From Bactrocera neohumeralis (Eukaryota > Arthropoda > Insecta > Diptera > Tephritidae), in the NCBI RefSeq assembly GCF_024586455.1, contig NW_026089622.1, positions 36,249,859 to 36,313,858 of the forward strand: a stretch of 64,000 nucleotides of DNA, read 5' to 3'. Made by a program: the position numbers and the translations under genes. A model generated the notes under the pieces. It searched no databases and was not told the origin of the DNA. It saw nothing but the letters and a program-made list of their open reading frames with translations. Positions 11,301 through 20,690 of the stretch are shown here, one piece after another. Each line of letters starts with the position of its first letter. Positions within the stretch are counted from its first letter, which is position 1.

Positions 11301-12267
11301 CTTTTGCGGCTATTTTTATTTAAAAATTTTCAAACTGCACACATGTTCCCTGCCTTTACCATATTTAGGAGATGAAATTCCTTCGGACGAATTCATCTTC
11401 ATGCATCAAAATCAAATAGACAAATGCAATTTAGTGAAGCCGCCTGAGGATTTTATTGCATTTGTAAACATTTTGGAAACCAGATTTTTAGAAGAATTCG
11501 ACAGTAATTGTCATAAAATAGGAATAGGAGATATTCTTTTTAATAAAATGAAAGATGTTAGGCCCTTTTTGTGTTGTGATAATTGTGACCCAAAAATAGT
11601 TATAGCCCTTTTTATTAGAATTAGAATATATTTCTTAACTAAATTTTGAAATAAAGACCTTTCTGTCCCTAATTTTAAAAATAAAATTTTGTGTGTTTCA
11701 CACCTATAGGTTTAAATTTTTTTTTTTATTTTTTAGTGGTTACAATATGCGAACTCAAACTTACGATAGAATATAAAAAAGTAAAAATTTTTTAAACAGG
11801 TAGGATTAAGAGGCTCTAAAATTAGAAAGCAATTTTTTAACAAAAATTAGAATTTGGGATTTAAATGTAGGCATTTGTATATACATATGTATATATGTTA
11901 TTTGTTATTATGCTGTGATATTTTTATATATTTTTTTACATGAATTGTTATTGTTTTGTTTTTGTCGTTATATGTATTCATTTATCGTTTTGTTTTTTTC
12001 GTTATATAATGAATTGTTATCGTTTTGTTTTTTTATGTAAATAAATTTTTAATGGGTGATATAGGCCTAAAGGGGAACCGAGCACCCAAAACTAACGCGC
12101 CGTTTTGCATACCTCCTGGGTGGTGTGGAAAGTGCAATTGGGCATTTTAATTTAAATGCCCAAAAATTCTTATTTCGTTCGATCTGGCCACAATTGAAAA
12201 TGTTATAAAAAACGCTTATTTTGAGGCGCTCTCACACTGGAATAAGTTGGGCATCCCATTATTCCTG
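8318..12267 (+). mobile_element. P-superfamily transposon, 3950 bp
   Basis: Perfect 19-bp terminal inverted repeats CAGGAATAATGGGATGCCC at 8318 and mirrored at 12249-12267. They are flanked by a perfect 8-bp target duplication ATGTATGC (8310-8317 and 12268-12275), as expected for P elements. A second shared box GTGAGAGC lies a little inside each end. The interior encodes a THAP-type transposase in at least two exons, with a polyadenylation signal AATAAA at about 11650. The element sits in the dispersed repeat, whose text continues on both sides. Confidence 0.92.
8679..11649 (+). pseudogene. P-element transposase (THAP domain), broken
   Basis: Exon 1 (8679-8772) starts MPKTAMWKKCIVGC and ends at a GTAAGT donor. 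The next exon joins in frame after AG at 9213-9214 and gives RRKCWLNRLGVSDEIYKF, completing much of a THAP zinc finger before a stop. The long frame at 9241-10386 has a leucine-zipper-like coiled coil (about residues 90-145) and the P-type catalytic core start. Homology continues at 10396-10872 and 10879-11649, where DSLEHFFGQIRSRGG is the family's most typical motif. Breaks seen: a frame change in the THAP tail near 9270, one at a T-run near 10334, one at an A-run near 10388, and an in-frame TAG at 10870. A second intron could explain one of these. As it stands it cannot encode a full enzyme. Confidence 0.85.
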
Positions 12268-12389
12268 ATGTATGCCAAGTTCCATTAAGATATCTCAGTT
12301 TTTACTCAAGTTACATCTTGCAAGGACGGACGGACAGGCAGACAGTCACTCGGATTTCACCTCGTCTCATCATCCGGATCATTTATATA
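12268..12389 (+). repeat. Dispersed repeat copy 1, fourth segment
   Basis: Starts with the right P-element target duplication. It then carries AAGATATCTCAGTTTTTACTC and the CGGACGGACAGGCAGACAG box shared with 33352-33405. It ends at a TA where the pogo-like MITE inserted. Confidence 0.75.
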
Positions 12390-13133
12390 CACTCAGTCCT
12401 TTTTTTACGCGATCCCTTTTTACGCTATTATCATTATTGCGTCAGCCGTTGATTGTGTTGTGATTGGTTGTTTGCATGTCGTCTCTTCAAGAAGTACCGT
12501 TTTAGCGGGGCGACAGCGTGGCGTCGCTATCGTCGAGTGTGGTTCGGTGGTAAGCACAAAAGGAAGAAAACGACGTTTCAAAAAGAATTGAGTCTCTGCA
12601 TGTTAAGATATAAAGAACTCTCTGCATGTTAAGATATAAAGAACTACATCGGAATTTATTGGGTCCAAAAAGAAGCATTCAAACAAAATTAAACTCAGTC
12701 GGAGATGCTAAGTCAATCAGAACATCAATCCATAGTTCTTACTATTGATTCTGATACAAATTCTAGTGATATCAGTGCCGGCGATCAAAATAAGCGGCTA
12801 AGAATAATTTCCACTACGGATAATGACAGTGATTAAACAGCATTGAACGGTTTTTTCAATAAATCTGCCTATTTTCTATTTTCTTCTCTTTTATATATGG
12901 TTTTTGTTTTGTATTTTTTATTTTGTTATGAATGAATCAATCATAAGTCTGAAATTTGAAACTTATTGTATTGTTTTTGAATATTTTTTTGCGCGTATAT
13001 TTTGTTATACGCGATATTTTTTATATTCGGAACCAATTCGTCAGTTAATATTGGAAAACTAACCATTTTTACGCGATTTATTTTTACGCGATTAGTGGCA
13101 GAACCAATAATCGAGTAAAAAAAGGACTGAGTG
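12390..13133. mobile_element. pogo/Tigger-like MITE, 744 bp
   Basis: Inverted termini CACTCAGTCCTTTTTTTACG at 12390 and mirrored at 13133, flanked by TA on both sides (12388-12389 and 13134-13135). The ACGCGATCCCTTTTTACGC box is repeated just inside both ends, as in Tigger-type binding sites. A short frame (12705-12836) rich in S and D may be the acidic C-terminus of a lost transposase. A 27-bp tandem duplication lies at 12594-12644. Superfamily placement rests on the termini and TA target only. Confidence 0.75.
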
Positions 13134-13141
13134 TACATATA

Positions 13142-13409
13142 AGTTAACACCAGAAATGTTACAAACAAACCAATAACTGCCGACGCCAACATCCGCCATG
13201 CGCCGCAAGTCAGCAGAAACAAACAAGTGGGAACAACATCCGCTATGCGCCGCATAAGGGAACGTGCTAACGCAAGTAGATTTAGGCAATATTAAGAATA
13301 TATTTAATTGTAAATTAAGTTTAGTTGTTATTTGGATTTTAAACAATAAAGGTCAATTTGACCACAAAAAATATTTTTTTACGACTTTGTAACTAATAAG
13401 TCGTTAATT
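13142..13409 (+). repeat. 5' LTR of the gypsy element
   Basis: 268 bp, AGTTAAC to GTTAATT. A polyadenylation signal AATAAA (about 13345) is followed directly by the palindrome GGTCAATTTGACC. It differs from the 3' LTR at about four positions. Confidence 0.93.
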
Positions 13410-13416
13410 GGCGCCC
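13409..13416 (+). promoter_or_regulatory. Primer-binding site
   Basis: TGGCGCCC overlaps the last LTR base. The first eight bases fit the 3' end of tRNA-Lys, used by gypsy-type elements, but the following GAGCC does not, so the primer assignment is tentative. Confidence 0.6.
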
Positions 13417-13544
13417 GAGCCTAAAGGCAGCTGAATTTAAATTCCTTACCCACGCTTGAGGAAGGAAGGTGAGCACTTGGAGCAAGACGGTAATCCAGTA
13501 GTATCCAGAAGGAAAAAAGGACCAAATCATCATTGCCAGCCACC

Positions 13545-13567
13545 ATGAAGCTGATCATAATGTAAGA
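13545..13567 (+). promoter_or_regulatory. env leader exon start and splice donor
   Basis: GCCACCATGA is a full Kozak context around an ATG at 13545. After 17 coding bases comes a strong donor, GTAAGA at 13562. Spliced to the acceptor at 18751-18752, the phase matches the env frame exactly, and the start then lies on a short hydrophobic, signal-peptide-like N-terminus. The ATG lies about 620 bp upstream of gag, in a short upstream frame, so it would be used for Env only on spliced RNA. The splice itself is inferred. Confidence 0.65.
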
Positions 13568-13834
13568 AATAGGTTAAGATTGTGAAAAATTGTAGAAACC
13601 AAAATAAGTTAAAAGAATTCAAAAGTTTAAAAGAGTGAATATATGTGTATGTATTTCCATTTAATATCCTTCAAAACAAAAATTGTTTTAAAATTGTGAA
13701 AGTTTTTAAAAGAATCAAGTGAATTGTTATACAAAAAGGAAATATATTTTTCTCTTCCTCTCACGAAAATTAGTAAAAATTAAGTTTATATTAAGCAAAT
13801 TTAACAATAATACAAAATCGTTCATAATATAAAC

Positions 13835-14104
13835 AAATCAAATAAAATAAGGCTTGTACAGCCTATAAAAAAAATATTTTTAATATAAAAATAACATTAA
13901 TTATCTCTGCGATTCCGTAGCCAACTCAGGAGTTGACCGGACCCTCTAGAGTATAAATCAAGTAATACAAGGCTTGTAATAAATCAAATAAAATAAGGCT
14001 TGTACAGCCTATAAAAAAATATTTTTAAATATAAAAATAACATTAATTATCTCTGCGATTCCGTAGCCAACTCAGGAGTTGACCGGACCCTCTAGAGTAT
14101 AAAT
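13835..14104 (+). repeat. Tandem duplication in the gypsy leader
   Basis: A unit of about 146 bp starting AAATCAAATAAAATAAGGC at 13835 is repeated from 13981, nearly identical. Each copy ends near ACCCTCTAGAGTATAAAT. It lies between the primer site and gag. Confidence 0.9.
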
Positions 14105-14168
14105 AACCCGTTCCTAGAAAGGATAACATAAATTTTCTGTAACATAATCATAAAGGACCTCTCCAAAA

Positions 14169-15590
14169 ATGGCTAACCCAAACAACCTGATTAGGCCATC
14201 ATTGCTAGGGAATGCTGCTCCCACTGCTACAGCAGGACCTTCGGCTCCGGCTAACCAAATTTCGCCAGAATTGGCAAACATAATTAAAACTATGGTAGCC
14301 CAAGCCCTAGAAACGAATGGACCCAACTTAGTTCAAAGTGTTCTTAATAACGCAACAAATCCCATAGTAACCGATCAGACAATAGACGTACAATTTCAGA
14401 ATAACATGAGCGAGATGGATAAAATACCAGATGTAGTACGCTCATTACGAGAATTTTCAGGAAACTCTTCAGAGTTTAGCTCCTGGAGAAAAAGCGTAGA
14501 ACGCATTTTGAGGATATACGAACCCTCAAAAGGCACTCCGCGCTATTTCGGTATTTTAAATGTAATACGAAACAAAATAATCGGAAAGGCAGATATTGCA
14601 CTAGAGTCCTATAACACACCATTGGACTGGACAGCAATCTCTCGCTGTTTAACTACTCATTACGCCGACAAACGGGACATAGGTACGCTAGAATACCAAA
14701 TGACTTGCCTCATACAAGGTAGACTGACAGTGAACGAATTCTACCAAAAGGTATACGCACATTTATCACTCATATTAAACAAAATAGGCTGCATGGAAGT
14801 TGGAGAAGAAGCAGTACAGTTGTTGACAGAAAATTATCGTTCAAAGGCCCTCGATACTTTTGTCAGAGGACTTTCAGGCGATCTACCTAGGCTTCTCGGT
14901 ATTAAAGAACCAAAGAGCTTACCTGAAGCCCTACACCTATGCCTAAAGCTCGAAAACCAGAATTTTAGAGCCTACCACGCAAATAATCAATTTTTTAACG
15001 CGCCGTCAACATCTCGACAACAAGGCTTTACCCAACAAAATTCACGACAACATTTTGCCCAACCAAGATTCTCCCAACCACAAAACCAACAAATTTCACA
15101 GACAAAATTCCATCCTGAACTAGCTTATCTACCGCAACCTTTGACAAATCCTAACCCATACAACTATCAACGCACACAACAAAATTATTACCCACCTAAT
15201 ATCCAGAATTCTATAAACCAGAACCCAAATCAATTTAACCAGCAATATAACCAACAAACCAATACTCCACCAAGACCTCCTAAACCACCTCAACCCATGG
15301 ACGTAGACGTGAGCCTGCGGACAAACGCGATTAATTATGCAAACAGGCCAAACCCTAAAATTATTGGTAAGCGACCTGTAAGTGCATCCAATAAAAATGA
15401 AATTCAACCAAAAGTGCAAAGAAACTTTCACTTGAATTCAACCCCAGATCCATATAATGAACAGAATTACCAAGATAATCAGTACAATTACGACTATCAG
15501 GACAACGAATATAATCACGACTATAACTCAACACAGGACGATGGAAATGAACACTCTTTAGACCTGACAGACGTACATTTTTTAGATTAA
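14169..15590 (+). CDS. gag: Gag polyprotein of the gypsy element
   Basis: An intact 473-residue frame from ATG. Gag forms the particle that packages the element's RNA. The N-terminal part is A/P-rich. The middle (about residues 90-270) is the capsid-like region with the conserved LTTHYADKRDIGTLEYQM block, also found in the older relic at 2150-3432. From about residue 275 it turns very rich in Q, N and P, with PQPMDVDV near 377, and ends in an acidic N/D/Y-rich tail. No CCHC zinc knuckle is seen, which is common in errantivirus Gag. The stop at 15588-15590 lies six bases past a frameshift heptamer that opens pol. Confidence 0.9.
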   Translation: MANPNNLIRPSLLGNAAPTATAGPSAPANQISPELANIIKTMVAQALETNGPNLVQSVLNNATNPIVTDQTIDVQFQNNMSEMDKIPDVVRSLREFSGNSSEFSSWRKSVERILRIYEPSKGTPRYFGILNVIRNKIIGKADIALESYNTPLDWTAISRCLTTHYADKRDIGTLEYQMTCLIQGRLTVNEFYQKVYAHLSLILNKIGCMEVGEEAVQLLTENYRSKALDTFVRGLSGDLPRLLGIKEPKSLPEALHLCLKLENQNFRAYHANNQFFNAPSTSRQQGFTQQNSRQHFAQPRFSQPQNQQISQTKFHPELAYLPQPLTNPNPYNYQRTQQNYYPPNIQNSINQNPNQFNQQYNQQTNTPPRPPKPPQPMDVDVSLRTNAINYANRPNPKIIGKRPVSASNKNEIQPKVQRNFHLNSTPDPYNEQNYQDNQYNYDYQDNEYNHDYNSTQDDGNEHSLDLTDVHFLD

Positions 15591-15631
15591 ACAGCTCTTC
15601 GTTGCCATATTTCAGATGCAAAACGAAGAGC
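15578..15631 (+). promoter_or_regulatory. Programmed -1 frameshift signal between gag and pol
   Basis: Heptamer T TTT TTA at 15578-15584, in the gag frame. A 9-nt spacer follows, then a perfect 10-bp stem: GCTCTTCGTT at 15594-15603 pairs with AACGAAGAGC at 15622-15631. Slipping back one base places the ribosome in the pol frame, which is open from there. This is the classic heptamer, spacer and stem layout. Function is inferred. Confidence 0.85.
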
Positions 15632-18600
15632 GGACAAATCTTAAAAATATTGGTTGATACTGGTTCCAACAAGAACTATATTCAATCAAGTTTAGTAAAA
15701 AATCCCAAAGAAAATGATAACCCTTTTTATGCAAATTCCGTAGGTGGTAAAATAAAAATTACGCACCACGCACTTCTAAATCTTTTCAATATCAAAGAAT
15801 GCAATTTAAAATTTTTCCTACTACCAACTCTCACCACTTTTCATGCCATACTAGGAAACGATAGTTTAAAACAACTTTCAGCAATTATCCACACTAAAGA
15901 TAATTTTATGGTCGTAGCAAACAAACATAAAATCCAACTCCAACAATACACAGCACAGGATGTAAACTCAATACAAATACGTGACGAACATATGAATGAA
16001 TTAGAAAAAATCGAAATTATACGACTTGTACAGAAACACCGGAATTTATTTTCAGACCCGAATGAGAAATTGACGTATACAACAAAAGTAGTAGCCGATA
16101 TACGTACAAATTCAGATACACCCATTTATTCCAAATCATATCCATATCCTATTAGTCTTAAACAGGAAGTAGAGAAACAAATAAATAAATTATTAGAAGA
16201 CGGCATCATCAGACAATCACGATCACCATACAATTCCCCAGTATGGGTCGTCCCGAAGAAAGACGACGCATCAGGTGAAAAAAAATTCAGACTGGTAATC
16301 GACTACAGGAAACTGAATACGGTTACAATTGCAGACAGGTACCCGATACCAGAGATAAATGAGGTACTGTCCCAACTAGGAGAAAACCGAGTATTTTCAG
16401 TAATCGATTTAAAAAGTGGCTTCCATCAAATTCCTCTTAAGGAATCTGACGTGGAAAAGACAGCTTTTTCAGTGAACAACGGAAAATATGAGTTCACCAG
16501 ACTTCCCTTTGGCTTGAAGAACGCCCCTGCCATTTTCCAACGGACGTTAGACGATATTCTACGACAACACATAGGCAAAATATGTTATGTATATATAGAC
16601 GACATAATAATATTTAGCAAAGATGAAGAAACACATTCCCAAAACATAGACACAATTTTCGATACTTTAAATAATGCTAACATGAAAGTACAAATCGATA
16701 AATGCGAATTTTTCAAAAAACAGGTCGAGTTCCTAGGATTTGTAGTTTCCTCCGATGGAATCTCTACAAACCCATCAAAAGTACAATCAATAGTAAATTT
16801 TCCTTACCCTCTTACTCTCAAAGACTTGCGATCTTTCCTAGGCTTATCCGGATATTATAGAAGATTTATCAGGGATTATGCCAAGCTCGCAAAGCCACTC
16901 ACATCCTTACTTCGAGGCGAAGAAGGCAGGATGTCAAAAAAATATCTCAAAGAAAACTCACATACATCTGAATGACGAAGCTAAGGCAGCGTTTAATAAA
17001 ATCAAGGCTGCTTTGACTTCAAAAGACGTCATTTTACAATACCCTGACTACAAAAAAGAATTTGAACTAACTACAGATGCTTCCAAATACGCAATAGGCG
17101 CTGTTTTGGAACAAAATGGTAAACCTATAACATTCATTTCAAGGACATTGAGCAAAACCGAGGAGAATTATGCAGTAAACGAAAAGGAAATGCTTGCCAT
17201 AATTTGGGCACTAAATTCCTTTAGAAATTATCTGTATGGCACGGCAAAAGTAGTAATCCATACGGATCATCAACCTCTCACGTACGCTCTGAGCAACAAA
17301 AATAACAATTCAAAGTTAAAGCGCTGGAAAGGAATACTCGAGGAATATAATTATGAAGTTAAATATAAACCCGGAAAATCCAATGTGGTAGCAGATACAC
17401 TATCCAGACCTTTCGAAATAAATTCCTTATCAGTTGCCACACATTCAGATGACAGTTCATCTCACAATCTAATTCCAGCTGTAGAAGTACCCATAAATGT
17501 TTTCAAAAACCAACTTTGGATCTCTTTAGGAGACGAAGATGGTTACCTATTCAAAATACCATTTCCTACATACCATAGACATGTAATAATTAAACAAACA
17601 TTTTCCTCAGAAAACCTAATTTCACTTCTTAAACGTTACTTAAACCCTTCGGTGATAAATGGCATATTTACTTCCGAAGAAATAATGGGAAAAATACAAG
17701 AAATATACCCACTCCATTTCTGTAATTATAAAATCCGATATACCCAAACAAAGGTAGAAGACATACCAAACGAGAACACACAAACTGAAGAGTTACTGAA
17801 AGAACACAAACGAGCGCACAGAAATAGGGAAGAAAGTAAAAAACAACTCATACAAAAGTTGTACTTTCCTAAGATGAGAGCAAAAATAGCAAATATAATA
17901 AAGCAATGCAAAATTTGTAAAGAGAACAAATACGACCGCCATCCTAATAAACCACAACTACACGAAACCCCAATTCCCGAATATCCTGGTGAAATAGTCC
18001 ATATAGATATATTCAATACAGAAAAAAAACTGGTACTCACTGCAGTGGATAAATTCTCGAAATATGCCCAAGTTAGGATAATAGAATCAAAAGCAATAGA
18101 AGATATCGGGGAACCATTGCGACAAATACTTTTCGCTTTCGGTGTACCCAAAACAATAGTCATAGACAACGAGAAATCTCTAAATTCATCTTCAATACAA
18201 TTTATGGTCGAAGATCAACTTGGTATTAGAATTTTTAAAACACCCCCTTACGCGAGCAAAGTTAACGGACAGGTAGAAAGATTTCATTCTACCCTATCTG
18301 AAATTATGCGTTGTCTTCAAACTGAACATACCCATCGCTCCTTTCAGGAACTCCTTGACCGTTGCACATACGAGTATAACTACTCCATACACTCTGCTAC
18401 AGGGAAACGACCAATAGAAACATTTTTTGGTAGACGCATTTCAATAGACCCAGAGCAATACGAGAAAGCAAGACAAGAAAATATCATAACTATTCAGAAA
18501 AGACAAGCAAAAGATTTAGAATTTCACAATAAAACACGAAAGCCAACGAAAACCTACTCTCCTGGGGAAATAATATATGTTAGAATAAACAAACGATTAG

Positions 18601-18710
18601 GATCTAAGCTCACAGCTAGATATAAAAAAGAAGTTGTGAAAGAGGATAAATCCAGTGTAGTAATCACGGAGAAAGGAAGAACGGTACACAAAAGCAACAT
18701 TAAAACCTAG
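15602..18710 (+). pseudogene. pol: Pol polyprotein of the gypsy element (one frame break)
   Basis: Protease comes first (LVDTGSNKNYIQ, about residue 18). Then reverse transcriptase has the VIDLKSGFHQIPL block and the catalytic YIDD near 16592. The RNase H region carries TTDASKYAIGAVL and HTDHQPLTYAL. Then integrase has an HxxxH...CxxC finger near 17800-17930 and the D, D and E residues in VHIDIF, VIDNEKS and QVERFHS. The order protease, RT, RNase H, integrase is that of the Ty3/gypsy superfamily. There is no own start codon; entry is by frameshift from gag. One break, in the A-run near 16937, shifts the frame between RT and RNase H; everything after it is open to 18710. Whether the break is real or an assembly error cannot be told here. 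Confidence 0.92.
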
Positions 18711-18720
18711 TTATATTACC

Positions 18721-18752
18721 CCTTCTTTTTTTCCTTTTTTTTCCTCTTACAG
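18721..18752 (+). promoter_or_regulatory. env splice acceptor with pyrimidine tract
   Basis: A run of about 25 pyrimidines ends in CTTACAG, with AG at 18751-18752, 41 bp after the pol stop. It matches the phase of the donor at 13562. Subgenomic env RNA made by splicing is known for gypsy elements. Confidence 0.75.
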
Positions 18753-20270
18753 ATTTTTCGTAAATCTGGTGTACGCAGACTTCCAAATAATAGACTACAC
18801 CAACTCGCAGTTAGCAACATTTAACACAGGACTAACTAAAATTCAAACAGGAACGTACAGATTAATTCATAAAGTCGACCTGGATGCATGCCAGAAAACA
18901 TTGAATGAAATAAGCAGCATCATTAAGATAAAGATCACTGAAGAAAATCTCCTTCTTCCTATTCTCATTAACGGACTAAACTTGACACAGACTTATTTAA
19001 ACAGACTTAAACCAAGGAGATTTAAAAAATCAATAGATGCACTAGGGACAGTCTGGAAATGGATCGCTGGAAATCCCGACCACGACGACCTAGTAATTCT
19101 AGAAAATGAACTTAACAATATAATAGAAAATAACAATAAACAAGTAATAATTAACAAAGTAATTTTTGACAGAATTAACAATATCACCACAATATCAAAT
19201 AAAATAATAAAATCTTTACAAACGAACGAAGAAATACAACACCATTTGGCTCTTGAAATAAAATATAAATTAAAAATTATTAAAGAGGAAATAATTAATA
19301 TAGATTACGCAATGCATTGGGCAAAGGCCGGCATCGTAAATTCATACATTTTGTCAAATGATGAACTTAGATTAATAAAATCTGTATTTGAAAATAATAA
19401 TTTTACATTAAATAATATGGAAGACTCACTAGAGCTAGCGAATATAAAAGTCGCCTCAAACAATACAATGTTACTTTATATAGTCGGAATACCCGTAACA
19501 AATGAGGATATTTGCGACTCAATTTTGATAAAACCAAAAAAAATAAGAAAAATATTAATAAAATCCCCTATGAGGATATAGTTACTTGTAATAATGACAA
19601 AGTTTTTGGCGTTAAGAATAAATGTAAGGAACATAATAATATAAGAATTTGTAGCCGTAGGAATTTAATAGATATTAGTAACACTACTTGCGTCCCTCGA
19701 CTACTTCGAAGCGAACACGCGGAATGCACTATAATAAACAATCAGCACATCCCATCAGTAGAGAATATCTCACCTGGCATCATACTACTAAATCAGTACA
19801 ATGGCACAATAGAGATCGACAACCAAAAGATAAATCTTACTGGATCGTACGCAGTACAATATCACAATTCTACAGTTAGCATTGACGAACAAAAATATAC
19901 CTTTAGCGAAACGTTAAGCACCAAACCACTACCTGCAATCCTGCAACCAAATCTCCCTTCAAATAGGGAAGAAGAAATCCTAAGTTTGGAAATGTTGAAA
20001 GAACTCCACATGAACAACACTAAACACCTAAAAGCACTACATATAACCCACAGAGCAGCTTTAATCACGAATTTATCTCTTTCAATCATCAGTCTGATAT
20101 TCGTAGCGGTAATAGTCATCGCATTAGTTCTAAGAGAACTTTTGAAAAGCAAACTGGTAGAACGGTCAAGTTATAACGTAAACGTAAACGTGAATGACCC
20201 TAAAGAGTTCACAACATCCGAAACACCACAGTTAACAGAGTCAATAACGCTAGTAAGTCAAATGCAGTAA
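18753..20270 (+). pseudogene. env: Env glycoprotein of the gypsy element (one frame break)
   Basis: There is no ATG at the start of the open frame; the first codon is probably supplied by the spliced exon at 13545-13561. A basic, furin-like site (RRFKK) near 19015 is followed by the conserved errantivirus fusion region with WKWIAGNPDHDD. Errantivirus Env proteins share this with baculovirus F proteins. The C-terminal half (19512-20270) has many cysteines and possible N-glycosylation sites, then a hydrophobic membrane anchor at about 20055-20135 and a short cytoplasmic tail. An A8 run near 19540-19550 breaks the frame between the two halves. Env would allow particles to pass between cells; this copy as read cannot make the full protein. 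Confidence 0.88.
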
Positions 20271-20278
20271 CCCAGTAG

Positions 20279-20298
20279 AACAAACGGGGACGTTTGTT
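20279..20298 (+). promoter_or_regulatory. Hairpin just after the env stop
   Basis: AACAAACG and CGTTTGTT form a perfect 8-bp stem with a GGGA (GNRA-type) loop, between the env stop and the purine tract. Confidence 0.6.
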
Positions 20299-20301
20299 TT
20301 T

Positions 20302-20312
20302 AGGGGTGGAGG
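20302..20312 (+). promoter_or_regulatory. Polypurine tract
   Basis: AGGGGTGGAGG directly before the 3' LTR, the usual plus-strand primer position. Confidence 0.85.
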
Positions 20313-20580
20313 AGTTAACACCAGAAATGTTACAAACAAACTAATAACTACCGACGCCAACATCCGCCATGCGCCGCAAGTCAGCAGAAACAAACAAGTG
20401 GGAACAACATCCGCTATGCGCCGCATAAGCGAACGTGCTAACGCAAGTAGATTTAGGCAATATTAAGAATATGTTTAATTGTAAATTAAGTTTAGTTGTT
20501 ATTTGGATTTTAAACAATAAAGGTCAATTTGACCACAAAAAATATTTTTTTACGACTTTGTAACTAATAAGTCGTTAATT
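20313..20580 (+). repeat. 3' LTR of the gypsy element
   Basis: 268 bp, same length as the 5' LTR with about four substitutions. It is followed by the TATA target duplication. Confidence 0.93.
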
Positions 20581-20690
20581 TATATATAAATTTATATTTA
20601 GCTCGATTAGTTTTAGGTGATACATGCAACCGTTAGGTGAACAAAACTATTATACTCTGTAGCAACATATTTCAAGAGTATAAATATGTG
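20581..20690 (+). repeat. Dispersed repeat copy 1, 3' end
   Basis: CTCGATTAGTTTTAGGTGAT, CAACCGTTAGGTGAACAAAA and CTCTGTAGCAAC... AAGAGTATAAA match 46145-46236 in order. It ends the copy that began at 3893. Confidence 0.8.

Larger units (their letters stand above)
13142..20580 (+). mobile_element. Errantivirus-like gypsy element with gag, pol and env
   Basis: A complete provirus-like unit of 7439 bp with two 268-bp LTRs (about four differences). The LTRs begin AGTTAAC and end TTAATT, as in gypsy-type insect endogenous retroviruses. It is flanked by a TATA target duplication (13138-13141 and 20581-20584). Order: LTR, primer site, tiny env leader exon, duplicated leader, gag, frameshift signal, pol (protease, RT, RNase H, integrase), splice acceptor, env, purine tract, LTR. 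Pol and env each carry one frame break in an A-run. LTR divergence of about 1.5% suggests a fairly recent insertion. Confidence 0.93.

Noticed and set aside
20581..20600. TATATA run as a promoter
   Set aside because: It is the gypsy target duplication within the dispersed repeat.
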